The notes: generated by a model not told the origin, from the letters alone. Shown: positions 1 to 13,028, numbered from the stretch's first letter. The stretch: DNA of 64,000 nucleotides from Monoplex corrugatus (GCA_030674185.1 JAPXFY010000271.1:1-64000), one strand, 5' to 3'. Translations and numbers: made by a program.

Positions 1-172
1 GTGGACAAACTGGTGGACAGGCGAGTGGATAGACATTCGGACAGACGGCTGGATAGATACGTGGATAGTCAGGTGGACAGGGGGGTGGACAGATGGGCGG
101 ATAGGGGGCTAGATAGACAGGCGGGCAGACGGGCAGATAGATGGGTGGATAGGCAGGCAGACAGACGGGACA
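1..172 (+). repeat. SatB array 1 (12-bp GACAGACGGGCG family), truncated by window start
   Basis: Tandem GACAGACGGGCG/GATAGACGGGCG units. The array ends in the recurrent SatB-to-SatA junction AGACGGGACAAACATGTCC. The left end lies outside the window. Confidence 0.93.
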
Positions 173-729
173 AACATGTCCAATGCATCAAAAAGGGACA
201 TCCAAACATGTCCAATGCATTAAAGAGGGACATGATAAACATGCCCATTGCTTCAAACAGGGACGTACAAAAATGTCCAATGCATCAAAAAGGGACTTAC
301 AAACATGTCCAATGCATCAAAAAGGGACTTACAAAAATGTCCAATGCATCAAAAAGGGACTTACAAACATGTCCAATGCATTAAAGAGGGACATGATAAA
401 CATGCCCAATGCATCAAACAGGGACGTACAAAAATGTCCAATGCATCAAAAAGGGACTTACAAACATGTCAAATGCATGAAAAAGGGACGTACAAACATG
501 TCCAATGCATGAAAGACATACAAACATGTCCGATGCATGACAGAGAGGGACATACAAACATGTCCAATGCATCAAAGAGGGAGATACAAACATGTCCAAT
601 CCATCAAAAAGGGACATACAAACATGTCCAATGAATGAAAGAGAGGGACATACAAACATGTAAAATGCATGAAAGAGAGGGACATACAAACTTGTCCAAT
701 GCATCAAAAAGGAAAAAGGGACATACAAA
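173..729 (+). repeat. SatA array (32-bp monomer), with TTACAAA-type variants
   Basis: SatA is defined by core AACATGTCCAATGCAT, then TCAAAAA and GGGACATAC, 32 bp in total. Here many monomers read GGGACTTAC or GGGACGTAC instead of GGGACATAC, and a few are 34-bp forms with AAAGAGAGGG. The + strand monomer has no stop codon in any frame, so the open frames over this block are not evidence of a gene. Confidence 0.95.
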
Positions 730-1838
730 GGGTGGAAGACGGGTTGACAGATGGGCGGATAGCAGTGCGGAAGACAGGCGAATAGAAGGGCGGAAGAGGG
801 GCGGATAGACGGGTGGATACACGGGCGGACAGACGGGCAGATAGACAAGTGGACAGGTGGACAGATGGGCAGACAGACGGGCGGAAGACGGGAAGACAGG
901 CGGACAGACGGGCAGACAGACGGCCAGACAGACGGGCGGATAGACGGGCGGACAGATGGGCAGATAGACGGGCAGAGAGACGGGCAGACAGATGGGCGGA
1001 TATACTTGCGGATAAACGGGCGGACAGACAGGCGGATAGACAGGCTTACAGGAGGGAAAAAGAAGGGCAGACAAATAGTCGGAAGACGGGTAGAAGACGG
1101 GCGGACAGACGGGCGGAAAGAAGGTCGGATAGGCGGGCGGAAGAGGGGCGGAAGACAGGTGGACAGATGGGCGGAAAAAAGGGCGGATAGAAGGGCGTAA
1201 GACGGGCGGATAGATGGCAGAAGACGGGCGGACAGACGGGCGAAAAGAAGGTCGGATAGAAGGGCGGAAGACGGGCGGATAGATGGGCAGAAGACGGGCG
1301 GACAGACGGGCGGAAAGAAGGTCGGATAGGCGGGCGGAAGACGGGTGGACAGATGGGCGGAAAGAAGGGCGGAAAGAATGGCGGAAGACGGGCGGATAGA
1401 TGGGCTTACAGACGGGAAGATAGAAGGGCGGACAGACGGGCGGACAGACGGCTGGAATACGGGCTAACAGACGGGCGGACAGACCAGCAGACAGACGGGC
1501 AGAGAGACGGCTGGAATACGGGCTAACAGACGGGCGGACAGACGGAAAGACAGACGGGCGGTCAGACGGATGGACAGACGGGCCGACATATGGGCGGTAA
1601 GATGGGTGGAAGACGGGCAGATAGACGGATAGACAGACTCGCAGACGTGCGGGTGGATAGACTGGCGAATAGACGGGTGGACAGACAGGCGGACAGGTGG
1701 GTGGATAGACGTTCGGACAGATGGTTGGATAGATAAGTGAATAGCCAGGTGGACAGGGGGGGGGGGTGGACAGATGGGCCGACAGTTGTGTAGACAGACA
1801 GGCGGATAGATTGGTGGATAGGCGGGCAGACAGATGGG
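730..1838 (+). repeat. SatB array 2
   Basis: Starts at the recurrent SatA-to-SatB junction GGGTGGAAGACGGGTTGACA and ends at GATGGGACAAACATG. It contains long runs of GGCGGAAGACGGGCGG, and GCTTACAGGCGGGAAGATAG-like cassettes near 1400. A homopolymer of about ten G lies near 1758-1767. Confidence 0.93.
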
Positions 1839-2185
1839 ACAAACATGTCCAATGCATTAAAGAGACGGACACACAAACATGTCCAATGCATCAAAAGGGG
1901 ACACACAAACATGTCCAATGCATGAAAGAGGGACATACAAGCATGTCCAATGCATGAAAGAGGGACATACAAGCATGTCCAATGCATGAAAGAGGGACAT
2001 ACAAACATGTCCAATGAATGAAAGTGAGGGACATACAAACATGTCCACTGCATCAAAAGGAGACATACCAACATGTCTAATGCATCAAGGAGGGACATAC
2101 AACCATGTCAAATGCATCAAAGATGGACATACAAACATGTCAAATGCATCAAAGATGGACATACAAACATGTCTAATGCATCAAA
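1839..2185 (+). repeat. SatA array
   Basis: About eleven monomers, mixing CATGAAAGAGGG and CATCAAAGATGG endings. Several read CATACAAGCATGTCC. It ends in the standard TGCATCAAAGGGT junction. Confidence 0.94.
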
Positions 2186-3459
2186 GGGTTGAAGACGGCT
2201 GGACAGACGGGCGGATAGCAAGGCGGAAGACGGGCGATTAGAAGGGCGGAAGACGGGTAAGACGGCGGGTGGATACACGGGCGGACAGACAGACAAGTGG
2301 ACAGGCGGACAGATGGGCAGACAGACGGGCAGAAGACGGCAAGACGGGTGGACAGACGGGCAGACAGACGGGCGGACAGACAGGCGGACAGACAGGCAGA
2401 TATTCGGGCAGAGAAACGGGCAGACAGACAGGCGGATGTACTTGCGATAAACGGCGGACAGACAGGCGGATAGACAGGCTTACAGGCGGGAAGATAGAAG
2501 GGGGACAGACAGGCGGAAAGAAGGTCAGATAGGCGGGCGAAAGACGGGCGGAAGACGGGCGGACAGACGGGCAGAAAGAAGGGTGGATAGAAGGGCAGAA
2601 GACGGGCGGAAGGACGAGCGGAAAGAAGGGCAGAAGACGGGCGGAAGGACGAGCGGAAAGAAGGGCAGATAGAAGGGCGGAAGACGGGCGGATAGACGGG
2701 CTTACAGGAGGGAAGATAGAAGGGCGGAAAGACAGGCAGACAGACGGGCGGATAGACAGGCTGAAGAAGGGCGGAAGACGGCCGCAATATGGGCGGACAG
2801 ACGGGCGGACAGACGGCTGAAATACGGGCTAACGGACCGGCGGACAGACCGGTAGACAGACGGCCGGATAGACGGGCGGAAGATGGGCGGATAGACGGGT
2901 GGTTAGATGCGTGGACAGACGGGTGGATAAGCGGGCGTACAGACGGACAGACAGACGGGTAGACAGACGGATGGACAGACGGGCCGACAGATAGGTGGAA
3001 GATGGGTGGAAGACGGGCAGATAGACGGGCAGACAGACGGATGGACAGACGCGCTAACAGACGTGAGGACAGACGGGCGGAAGACGGGCGGATAGACGGG
3101 TGGTTAGATGCGTGGACAGACGGGTGGATAGGCGGGCGTACAGACGGACAGACAGACGGGCGGAAGACGGGCAGATAGACGTGCGGACAGATGGGCTATC
3201 AGACAGGCGGATAGACGGTCAGACAGACTGGCAGACATGCTGGTGGATAGACAGGCGGATAGACGGGTGGACAGATGGGCGGACAGGCAGATGGATAGAC
3301 GTTCGGACAGACGGTTGGATATATAAGTGGATAGTCGGGTGGACAGGGGGGTGGACAGATGGGCGGTCAGTTGTGTAGACAGATGGGTGGATAGGGGGCT
3401 AGATAGATGGGCGGGCAGAATCGCGGATAGATGGGTGGATAGGCGAGCAGACAGACGGG
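2186..3459 (+). repeat. SatB array 3
   Basis: The longest SatB array of the window. Runs of GGCGGAAGACGGGCGGA and AAGAAGGGCGG dominate its middle. The 3' third repeats the terminal block containing GTTGGATAGATAAGTGG and the GTTGTGTAGACAG segment seen at the ends of arrays 2, 4, 13 and 15. Confidence 0.93.
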
Positions 3460-3856
3460 AAAATCCATGTCCAATTCATGAAAAAGGGACATGCAAACAT
3501 GTCCAATGCATGAAAGACATACAAACATGTCCAATGCTTGAAAGAGAGGCACATACAAACATGTAAAATGCATGAAAGAGAGGGACATACAAACATGTCC
3601 AATGCATGAAAGAGAGGGACATACAAACATGTCCAATGCATAAAAAAGGGACATACAAACATGTCCAATGCATCAAAGAGGGACATACAAACATGTCCAA
3701 TGCATCAAAAAGGGACATACAAACATGTCCAATGCATGAAAGAGAGGGACATAGAAACATGTCCAATGCATCAAAAAGGGACATACAAACATATAAATTG
3801 CATGAAAGAGAGGGAATACAAACTTGCCCAATGCATGAAAGAGGGACATACAAACT
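3460..3856 (+). repeat. SatA array, largely the 34-bp GAAAGAGAGGG variant
   Basis: Monomers alternate 32 and 34 bp. The extra two bases are in CATGAAAGAGAGGG. The SatA-to-SatB border here is atypical, going directly into (CAGGCTTA)n-like sequence at 3855-3875 without the GGGTGGAAGACGGGTT junction. Confidence 0.93.
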
Positions 3857-4233
3857 TACAGGCTTACAGGCTTACAGGCGGGAAGATAGAAGGGCGGACT
3901 GACAGGCGGAAGACGGGCAGAAGACAGGCGGACAGACAGGCGGAAAGAAGGTCTGATAGGCGGGCGGAAAACGGGCGGAAGACGGGCGGACAGATGGGCG
4001 TAAAAAAGGGCGGATAGAAGGGCGGAAGACGGGCAGAATGACGGGCGGAAAGAAGGGCGGAAGACAGGCAGATAGACGGATGGACAGATGGGCGAACAGG
4101 CAGGTGGATAGACGTTCGGACAGATGGTTGGATAGATAAGTGGATACTCGGGTGGACAGGCGGTGGACAGACGGGCGGACAGTTGTGTAGACAGACGGGT
4201 GGATAGAAGGGTGGATAGGCGGACGGACAGATG
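3857..4233 (+). repeat. SatB array 4 (short)
   Basis: Begins with three GGCTTACA steps then GGCGGGAAGATAGAAGGGCG, so it starts inside the 48-bp cassette rather than at the usual array start. It ends at GGACAGATGGGACAAACATG. Confidence 0.92.
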
Positions 4234-5002
4234 GGACAAACATGTCCAATGCATCAAAAAGGGACATGCAATAATGTCCAATGTATGAAAGAGAGGGACA
4301 TACAAACATGTCCAATGCATGAAAGAGAAGGACATACAAACATGTCCAATGCATGAAAGAGAGGGACATACAAACATGTCCAATGCATGAAAGAGAGGGA
4401 CATACAAACATGTCCAATGCATGAAAGAGAGGGACATACAAACATGGCCAATGAATGAAAGAGGACATACAAACAAGTCCAATACATCAAAAAAGGGACA
4501 TACAAACATGTCCAACGCATCAAAAATGGACATACAGTCATGTCCAATCCATGAAAGACATACAATCATGTCCAATCCATGAAAGACATACAAATATGTC
4601 CAATCCATGAAAGAGGGACATACAAACATGTCCAATCCATGAAAGAGGGACATACAAACATGTCCGATCCATGAAAGAGGGACATACAATCATGTCCAAT
4701 CCATGAAAGAGGGATATACAAACATGTCCAATCCATGAAAGAGAGACATACAATCATGTCCAATCCATGAAAGACATACAAACATGTCCAATCCATGAAA
4801 GAGGTATAAACAAACATGTCCAATCCATGAAAGAGGGAGATATATAATGTCCAATGCACTAAAAAGGGACATGCAAACATGTCCAAAACCCAAAACAGGG
4901 ACATACAAACATGTCCAATGCATGAAAGAGAGGGACAAACAAACACGTCCAATGCATGAAAGAGAGGGATATACAAACATGTCAAATGTATCAAAAAGGA
5001 AA
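4234..5002 (+). repeat. SatA array; changes subfamily from ATGCAT to ATCCAT monomers
   Basis: 4234-4500 is 32/34-bp ATGCAT-type. 4510-4830 is the ATCCATGAAAGAGGG subfamily with CAATCATGTCC. 4840-5002 carries the block GGGAGATATATAATGTCC that also ends the arrays near 7.84, 14.79 and 27.27 kb. Confidence 0.93.
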
Positions 5003-5255
5003 TTTTCCTTCTAAAACTACGTTTAATCTATCATACTTACCGTGGCTCACTGATGCAATAAGCGACAGCGATTTGCCATTCCTACCTCATCAATAATAAA
5101 GTCTGAAAGGACCATAACTCTGAGACTATATGCGTACAAACTTACTGACTGTGTCTAGAGACACATACAGTTATGGCCATTTAGTGAAATGTCCGTATCA
5201 ACATGTCTACTGTAGATATGGTAAGTCAGAAATATACCCAGTGTCACCAAAGGGA
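5003..5255 (-). other. Spacer type I, copy 1 (non-satellite)
   Basis: Non-satellite segment flanked by SatA. It contains cX at 5041-5102 and, downstream in + coordinates, the remnant GGTAAGTCAGAAATATACCC. Near-identical copies lie at 8005-8259, 14988-15232 and 27464-27710, and half copies lie at 13069, 21128, 25064 and 30905. No gene is recognised. Confidence 0.75.
5041..5102 (-). other. Exon-like segment cX, copy 1 (62 bp, stop-containing)
   Basis: On the minus strand it is bounded by an acceptor-like TGGTCCTTTCAG and a donor CACG|GTAAGTATG. This copy has an in-frame TAG where the other three copies read CAG. Function unknown. Confidence 0.4.
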
Positions 5256-8004
5256 CACACAAATATGTGCAATGCGTCTACTTGGACATACAAACATGTC
5301 CAGTGTGTCAAACGAAAACATACAAACATGTCCAATTTATCAAAGGGGGACATGAACATGTGTTGAATTCGTCCAGCTATACATCAAAGATGTCCAATGC
5401 TTCAGAAAGGGACATAGAAACATGTCCAAAGCTTTAAAGAGGTACATTCAATGCATCCAATGCGTCAAAGAGGGACATACAAACATGTCCAACTGCTTCA
5501 AAAAGGGACATACAAACATGTCCAAAGCCCTAAAAAGGGACATACAAACATGTCCACAACTCTAAAGAGGGACATACAAACATGTCCAATGCATCAAAAA
5601 CACACATACAAACCTGTGAAATGCATCACAGAGGGACATACAGATATGTCCAATGCATTAAGGAGGGAAATATAAACATGTCCAATACACCAAAAAGGGA
5701 CATACAAATATGTCCAATGCATGAAAAAGGGACATACAAACATGTACAACACATCAAGGAGGGACATACAAACATGTCCAATACATCAAAAAAGGGTCAT
5801 ACGAACATGTCCAATGCATCAAAAAGGGACATACAAACATGTCCAACGCATCAAAAATGGACATATAATCATGTCCAATCCATGAAAGAGGGACATACAA
5901 TCATGTCCAATCCATGAAAGACATACAAACATGTCCAATCCATGAAAGAGGGACATACAAACATGTCCAATCCATGAAAGGCATACAAACATGTTCGATC
6001 CATGAAAGAGGGACATACAATCATGTCCAATCCATGAAAGAGGGATATACAAACATGTCCAATCCATGAAAGAGACATACAATCATGTCCAATCCATGAA
6101 AGACATACAAACATGTCCAATCCATGAAAGAGGGACATAAAATCATGTCCAATCCATGAAAGAGGGACATACAATCATGTCCAATCCATGAAAGAGGGAC
6201 ATACAATCATGTCCAATCCATGAAAGAGGGACATACAATCATGTCCAATCCATGAAACAGGGACATACAATCATGTCCAATCCATGAAACAGGGACATAC
6301 AATCATGTCCAATCCATGAAACAGGGACATACAATCATGTCCAATCCATGAAAGAGGAACATACAATCATGTCCAATCCATGAAAGAGGGACATACAATC
6401 ATGTCCAATTCATGAAACAGGGACATACAATCATGTCGAATCCATGAAACAGGGACATACAATCATGTCCAATCCATGAAAGAGGGACATACAATCATGT
6501 CCAATCCATGAAAGACATACAATCATGTCCAATCCATGAAACAGGGACATACAATCATGTCCAATCCATGAAAGAGGGACATACAATCATGTCCAATCCA
6601 TGAAAGACATACAATCATGTCCAATCCATGAAACAGGGACATACAATCATGTCCAATCCATGAAAGAGAGACATACAATCATGTCCAATCCATGAAACAG
6701 GGACATACAATCATGTCCAATCCATGAAACAGGGACATACAATCATGTCCAAACCATGAAAGAGGGACATACAATCATTTCCAATCCATGAAAGACATAC
6801 AATCATGTCCAATCCATGAAAGAGGGAAATACAATCATGTCCAATCCATGAAAGAGGGACATACAATCATGTCCAATCCATGAAAGAGGGACATACAATC
6901 ATGTCCAATCCATGAAAGAGGGATATACAATCATGTCCAATCCATGAAAGAGGGACATACAATCATGTCCAATCCATGAAAGAGGGACATACAATCATGT
7001 CCAATCCATGAAAGAGGGACATACAATCATGTCCAAACCATGAAAGAGGGATATACAATCATGTCCAATCCATGAAGAGGGACATACAATCATGTCCAAT
7101 CCATGAAACAGGGACATGCAATCATGTCCAATCCATGAAACAGGGACATGCAATCATGTCCAATCCATGAAACAGGGACATACAATCATGTCCAATCCAT
7201 GAAAGAGGGACATACAATCATGTCCAATCCATGAAACAGGGACATACAATCATGTCCAATCCATGAAACAGGGACATACAATCATGTCCAATCCATGAAA
7301 CAGGGACATACAATCATGTCCAATCCATGAAAGAGTGACATACAATCATGTCCAATCCATGAAAGACATACAATCATGTCCAATCCATGAAAGAGGGACA
7401 TACAATCATGTCCAATCCATGAAAGAGGGACATACAATCATGTCCAATCCATGAAAGAGGGACATACAATCATGTCCAATCCATGAAAGAGGGACATACA
7501 ATCATGTCCAAACCATGAAAGAGGGACATGCAATCATGTCCAATCCATGAAAGAGGGACATACAATCATGTCCAATCCATGAAAGAGGGACATACAATCA
7601 TTTCCAAACCATGAAAGAGGGACATACAATCATGTCCAATCCATGAAAGAGGGACATACAATCATGTCCAATCCATGAAAAAGGGACATACAATCATGTC
7701 CAATCCGTGAAAGAGTGATATACAATCATGTCCAATCCATGAAAGAGGGACATACAATCATGTCCAATCCATGAAAGACATACAAACATGTCCAATCCAT
7801 GAAAGAGGGATAAACAAGCATGTCCAATCCATGAAAGAGGGAGATATATAATGTCCAATGCACTAAAAAGGGACATGCAAACATTTCCAAAGCCCAAAAC
7901 AGGGACATACAAACATGTCCAATGCATGAAAGAGAGGGACAAACAAATATGTCCAATGCATGAAAGAGAGGGATATACAAACATGTCAAATGTATCAAAA
8001 AGGA
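5256..8004 (+). repeat. SatA array with a ~2-kb homogeneous ATCCAT subfamily block
   Basis: 5256-5865 holds diverged monomers (CGTCAAACG, ACTGCTTCAAAAAGGG, AACTCTAAAGAGGG). 5866-7850 is a nearly uniform run of 32-bp monomers CATACAATCATGTCC plus AATCCATGAAAGAGGG or AATCCATGAAACAGGG, in which the ATGCAT palindrome is lost. 7850-8004 repeats the 4840-5002 terminal block. Confidence 0.94.
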
Positions 8005-8259
8005 AATTTTCCTTCTAAAACTACGTTTAATCTATCATACTTACCGTGGCTCACTGATGCAATAAGCGACAGCGATTTGCCATTCCTGCCTCATGAATAA
8101 TAAAGTCTGAAAGGACCATAACTCTGAGACTATATGCGTACAAACTTACTGACTGTGTCTACAGACACATACAGTTATGGCCATTTAGTGAAATGTCCGT
8201 ATCAACATGTCTACTGTAGATATGGTAAGTCAGAAATATACCCAGTGTCACCAAAGGGA
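8005..8259 (-). other. Spacer type I, copy 2
   Basis: Same layout as 5003-5255, displaced by about 3,003 bp. The SatA monomers following it also match, so the spacer and its flank were duplicated together. It contains cX at 8045-8106. Confidence 0.75.
8045..8106 (-). other. Exon-like segment cX, copy 2 (62 bp, open)
   Basis: Acceptor-like CCTTTCAG and donor GTAAGTATG are on the minus strand. Read from the first base, the 62 bp are open and include RQEWQIAVAYCISEP. The same frame is open in the copies at 15026 and 27502. Confidence 0.42.
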
Positions 8260-9805
8260 CACACACATATGTGCAATGCGTCCACTTGGACATACAAACA
8301 TGTCCAGTGTGTCAAACGAAAACATACAAACATGTCCAATTTATCAAAGGGGGACATGAACATGTGTTGAATTCGTCCAGCTATCATCAAAGATGTCCAA
8401 TGCTTCAGAAAGGGACATAGAAACATGTCCAAAGCTTTAAAGTGGTACATTCAATGTATCCAATGCTTCAAAGAGGGACATACAAACATGTCCAACTGCT
8501 TCAAAAAGGGACATACAAACATGTCCAAAGCCCTAAAAAGGGACATACAAACATGTCCATAACTCTAAAGAGGGACATACAAACATGTCCAATGCATCAA
8601 AAACACACATACAAACCTGTGAAATGCATCACAGAGGGACATACAGATATGTCCAATGCATTAAGGAGGGAAATATAAACATGTCCAATACACCAAAAAG
8701 GGACATACAAATATGTCCAATGCATGAAAAAGGGACATACAAACATGTCCATTGCATCAAAAACCCACATACAAACCTGTGAAATGCATCACAGAGGGAC
8801 ATACAGATATGTCCAATGCATTAAGGAGGAAAATATAAACATGTCCAATACACCAAAAAGGGACATACAAATATGTCCAATGCGTGAAAAAGGGACATAC
8901 AAACATGTCCAACACATCTAGGAGAGACATACAAACATGTCCAATGCTGCATAACCGGATATACAAACATGTCAAATGCTTCAAAATCAATTGGTACGAA
9001 AATGGAAAACATGTGCGGACGAACAAACATGTGCAATGCGTCCAGTAAGGACCTACAAACATATCCAATGTTTTAAAGAAGGGCTTACAAAAATGTCCAA
9101 TGTTTCAAAAGGGACTTACAAACATGTCCAATGTATCAAAAAGGTACATACAAACGTGTCCAATGTTTCAAGAAGGGACTTACTAACATGTCCAATGTCT
9201 CAAAAAGGATATACAAACATGTCCTAAGCCCTAAAAAGGGACATACAAACATGTCCAATACGGCAAAGATGGACATACAATCATGTCCAATGTATCAAAA
9301 AGGTACATACAAACATGTCCAATGCTTCAAAACAAGAAACAAAAAGGGGGGGGGGGGGAGCGGGGACATAGAAACATGTCCAAAACCCTAAAGAGGGATA
9401 TACAAACATGTCCAATGCATCAAAGAGGGACATACAAACATGTCGAATGCTGCAAAAAGGGACATACAAACATGTCCAATGCTTCAAAAACAGACATAGA
9501 AACATGTCCAAGGCTGCAAAAAGGGACATACAATCGTGTCAAATGTGTCAAAGAGGGGCACGCTAATAAGGCCAATGCTTCAAAAAGAGACATACAAACA
9601 TGTCCAATGCTTGAAAATGGGACATACAAACATGTTCAAAGCCCCAAAGAGGGACATACAAACATGTCCAATGCATCAAAAAGTGACATACAAACATGTC
9701 CAATGCATCAAAGAGGGACATACAAACATGTCCAATCCTTCAATAGGGACATACAAACATGTCCAATGCTGCAAAAACGGATATACAAACATGCCAAATG
9801 CTTCA
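8260..9805 (+). repeat. SatA array, diverged CTTC/GTTTC monomers; internal ~172-bp duplication
   Basis: Monomers read AATGCTTCAAAA, AATGTTTCAAAA and AATGTATCAAAAAGG. A block containing CACATACAAACCTGTGAAATG occurs twice, near 8600 and 8770. A poly-A/poly-G tract with 13 consecutive G is at 9341-9358. Confidence 0.93.
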
Positions 9806-9891
9806 AAATCAATTGGTACGAAAATGGAAAATGCGTTAATAAATAGCACTGAGTATGAACTTACCTACACCATTGCTGTCAACGAATAAAC
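9806..9891 (-). other. Spacer type II, truncated copy
   Basis: Contains the cE donor (minus-strand GTAAGTTC at 9857-9864) but only 16 bp of the cE body (9865-9880) before an abrupt return to SatA. The same breakpoint is present at about 17053. Confidence 0.6.
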
Positions 9892-11662
9892 ATGTCCAAT
9901 GCTTCAAAATGGGACATACAAACATGTCCAGTGTGTCAAAACAGGACACACAAACATGTCCCTAGCCCTAAATACGTACATACATACAAGCATGTCCACT
10001 ACGTGAAAGAGGGACATAAAATCATGTGCAAAGTATCAAAAATGGATATACAAACATGTCCAACGCATCAAAGAGGGACATACAAACATGTCCAATGCTG
10101 CAAAAAGGAACATACAAATACGTCCAATTCGTCAAAGCGGGACACACAAACATGTCCAATGTTTCAAAAAGGGACATACAAACATGTCCAATGGTGCAAA
10201 AAGGACATACAAACATGTCCAATTCGTCCAGTAAGGATGAACAAACATGTGCAATGAGTCCAGTAAGGACGAACAAACGTGTCCAATGCTTCAAAATGGG
10301 ACAAACATGTCCAATGTAACAAAACGAGACACACAAACATGTCCCAAGACCTCAAGCGTACATACAAGCATGTCCAATACGTCAACGGGAGACATATAAT
10401 CTGGTCCAATGCATCGCAAAGGGACATACAAACATGTCCAATGCTTCAAAAGGGACAGAGAAATGTCCAAAAGCCCTAAAGAGGGACATACAAGCATGTC
10501 CAATTCGTCAAAGAGGGACATACAAACACATCCAATGTTGCAAAAAAGGACATGCAAACATGTCCAATACGTCCAATAAGGACATACAAACATATCCAAT
10601 GTTTCAAAAAGGGGCTTACAAACATGTCCAATGTTTCAAAAAGGGAATTACAAACATGTCCAATGATTCAAAAACTAAAAGGGACTTACAAACATGTCCA
10701 ATGTATCAAAAAGGTACATACAAACGTGTCCAATGTTTCAAAAGGGGACATACAAACATGTCCAATGCTTCAAAAGGGACAGAGAAATGTCCAAAAGTCC
10801 TAAAGAGGGACATACAAGCATGTCCAATTCGTCAAAGAGGGACATACAAACATGTCCAATCCGTCCAATAAGGACATACAAATAGGCCAATGTTTCAAAG
10901 AAGGGCTTACAAACATGTCCAATGTTTCAAAAAGGGACTTACAAACATGTCCAATGTATCAAAAAGGTACATACAAACGTGTCCAATGTTTCAAGAAGAG
11001 ACTTACTAACATGTCCAATGTCTCAAAAAGGATATACAAACATGTCCTAAGCCCTAAAAAGGGACATACTAACATGTCCAATACGGCAAAGATGGACATA
11101 CAAACATGTCCAATGTATCAAAAAGGTACATACAAACATGTCCAATGCTTCAAAACAAGAAAAAAAAAAGGGGGGGGGGGGGAGCGGGGACATAGAAACA
11201 TGTCCAAAACCCTAAAGAGGGATATACAAACATGTCCAATGCATCAAAGAGGGACATACAAACATGTCGAATGCTGCAAAAAGGGACATACAAACATGTC
11301 CAATGCTTCAAAAACAGACATAGAAACATGTCCAATGCTTCAAAAACAGACATAGAAACATGTCCAAAGCTGCAAAAAGGGACATACAATCGTGTCAAAT
11401 GTGTCAAAGAGGGGCACGCTAATAAGGCCAATGCTTGAAAAAGGGACATACAAACATGTCCAATGCTTGAAAATGGGACATACAAACATGTCCAAAGCCC
11501 TAAAGAGGGACATACAAACATGTCCAATGCATCAAAAAGTGACATACAAACATGTCCAATGCATCAAAGAGGGACATACAAACATGTCCAATCCTTCAAT
11601 AGGGACATACAAATATGTCCAATGCTGCAAAAACGGATATACAAACATGCCAAATGCTTCAA
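9892..11662 (+). repeat. SatA array, GTTTC/GGTGC/CGTC monomer types
   Basis: Highly mixed monomers, including AATTCGTCCAGTAAGGACG units without a GGGACATAC half. 10900-11660 is a copy of 9060-9805. A poly-A then G13 tract lies at 11160-11182. Confidence 0.93.
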
Positions 11663-11720
11663 AATCAATTGGTACGAAAATGGAAAATGCGTTAATAAAT
11701 AGCACTGAGTATGAACTTAC

Positions 11721-11830
11721 CTACACCATTGCTGTCAGGTAGTTTCTGCCCATTTTTCAATAATGGTCCATAGCCTCTCAAGAACACCACAGTATCACAG
11801 GGAACTCATTTCACCATATGGCTCAGTTTT
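11721..11830 (-). pseudogene. cE exon-like copy (110 bp, frameshifted)
   Basis: Acceptor TTTCATTGCAG and donor GTGTAG|GTAAGTTC are intact on the minus strand. The body is 110 bp against 114 bp in the open copies, and frame 0 stops at codon 12. Confidence 0.45.
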
Positions 11831-11934
11831 CTGCAATGAAACAATCAATAATGTGAGAATCTATTCTACAAAGCAAGAGAAATTTGGTAAAAAAAAAAAA
11901 AAGAAGATAAATGATATAACCGACCTACACGTTC

Positions 11935-12018
11935 CTGCTTCACTGCTGTCAGGTGGTTTCTGTAGATTTGTACTTGAACAGTATACTCGGACTATATTCA
12001 AGAAGATGGTTCAGTATT
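11935..12018 (-). pseudogene. cE2 exon-like copy (84 bp, internally deleted)
   Basis: Starts after an acceptor-like GAGTTCAG with AATACTGAACC, homologous to the start of cE. It lacks about 27-30 bp present in the copies at 35995 and 36690, and it has no GT donor. Frame 0 stops at codon 7. Confidence 0.4.
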
Positions 12019-12183
12019 CTGAACTCAAAGAATCATTAGTGTGTATATGAGAATCTGATCTACAATGCAAGGAAAGTACTTGGTATTTGAAAAACGAGAA
12101 ATGCTTTCCTTGTGCGAAGTACAATACAATAAAAAGGAATAAGAGATTTAGAGAACAAATAAGCATTCAACAGAACTACTCAC

Positions 12184-12312
12184 CTTTTTCAGAAGGAACA
12201 AATTCAGCTCTTGAAAGTGAACGACTGAAACAGAAAGAACTTTCGAAAATGATAATTGCACAGACCAAAGATGCCCTTAGGCCGTGATTTTACACCATTC
12301 AGTCTGTGGCAC
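12184..12312 (-). pseudogene. cA exon-like copy (129 bp, one stop)
   Basis: Donor CTGAAAAAG|GTGAGTAG follows FQELNLFLLKK. A possible acceptor CCACCACAG precedes it. One TAA interrupts codon 12 of the 43-codon frame. The last 31 codons are open. Confidence 0.45.
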
Positions 12313-12452
12313 CTGTGGTGGCTCAGTATAATAGGTGCATGTTGTCACAACATCATATGCATGCAAACTGACTGTATCCACAGAGACATACAGTTCTAGC
12401 CATTCAGTGAACTGTCCATACCAACATGTCTAATGTGTTCATGTTAATTTAC

Positions 12453-12758
12453 CAGTAAGCCCTCACATAAATATGTCCATAGCGTCGTGTCTTACATACA
12501 AACGTCCATAAACGTGGACACACAAGTATGTCCAATGTGTCAAAGAGAGGCATACAAAGATGTTCAATCCATCAAAATGGGACATATAAACATGTCCAAA
12601 TCGAAAACGGGGACATACAAATATGTCCAATGCGTCAAATAGGGACATACAACTATGTCCAATGCGTCAAAGGAATATACAGAAATATGTCCAAAGCATC
12701 CACGCTGATATACTAGCGTAGCAAATTCATCAAAAGGATACAAAGACATATAGCTGAT
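12453..12758 (-). pseudogene. cS exon-like copy containing diverged SatA monomers (306 bp)
   Basis: Acceptor TTAATTGACAG|ATCAGC and donor CTTACTG|GTAAATTAA are on the minus strand. After MSLYPFDEFATLVY the body turns into degenerate repeats of FDALDIVVCPYLTHWTY type, the minus-strand translation of CpG-containing SatA monomers. The length is 102 codons, with an in-frame stop about two thirds before the end. Confidence 0.42.
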
Positions 12759-12899
12759 CTGTCAATTAAAGAATCATTCATGTGTATATGAGAATATGTT
12801 CTACAAAGCGAGTAAATGTATTTGAAAAACAGGAAATGCTTTCCTTGTGTGAAGGAAAATAGGGATAAACAGATTTGGAGAACAAACAAAACCACTCAC

Positions 12900-13028
12900 C
12901 TTTTTCAGAAGGAAGACATTAAGCCCTTGATAACGAACAACTGAAACAGGAACATTTGAAAACGGTATTCAAATTTGATCGAAGATGCCCTTAGCCCATG
13001 ATGTAACTGCCATTCTTAGTCTGTGACG
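12900..13028 (-). pseudogene. cA exon-like copy, second type (129 bp, one stop)
   Basis: Reads MAVTSWAKGIFDQI, then a TGA at codon 20, then IPFSNVPVSVVRYQGLN and FLLKK, up to GTGAGTGG. Removing the single stop would leave a 43-codon frame identical in layout to the intact copy at 30724. Confidence 0.45.

Noticed and set aside
5041..5102. Walker B-like reading FIIDEVGMA in cX copy 1
   Set aside because: The frame ends in a stop before the donor, and the Asp is changed to His in the other copies. The alternative frame is the one that stays open.
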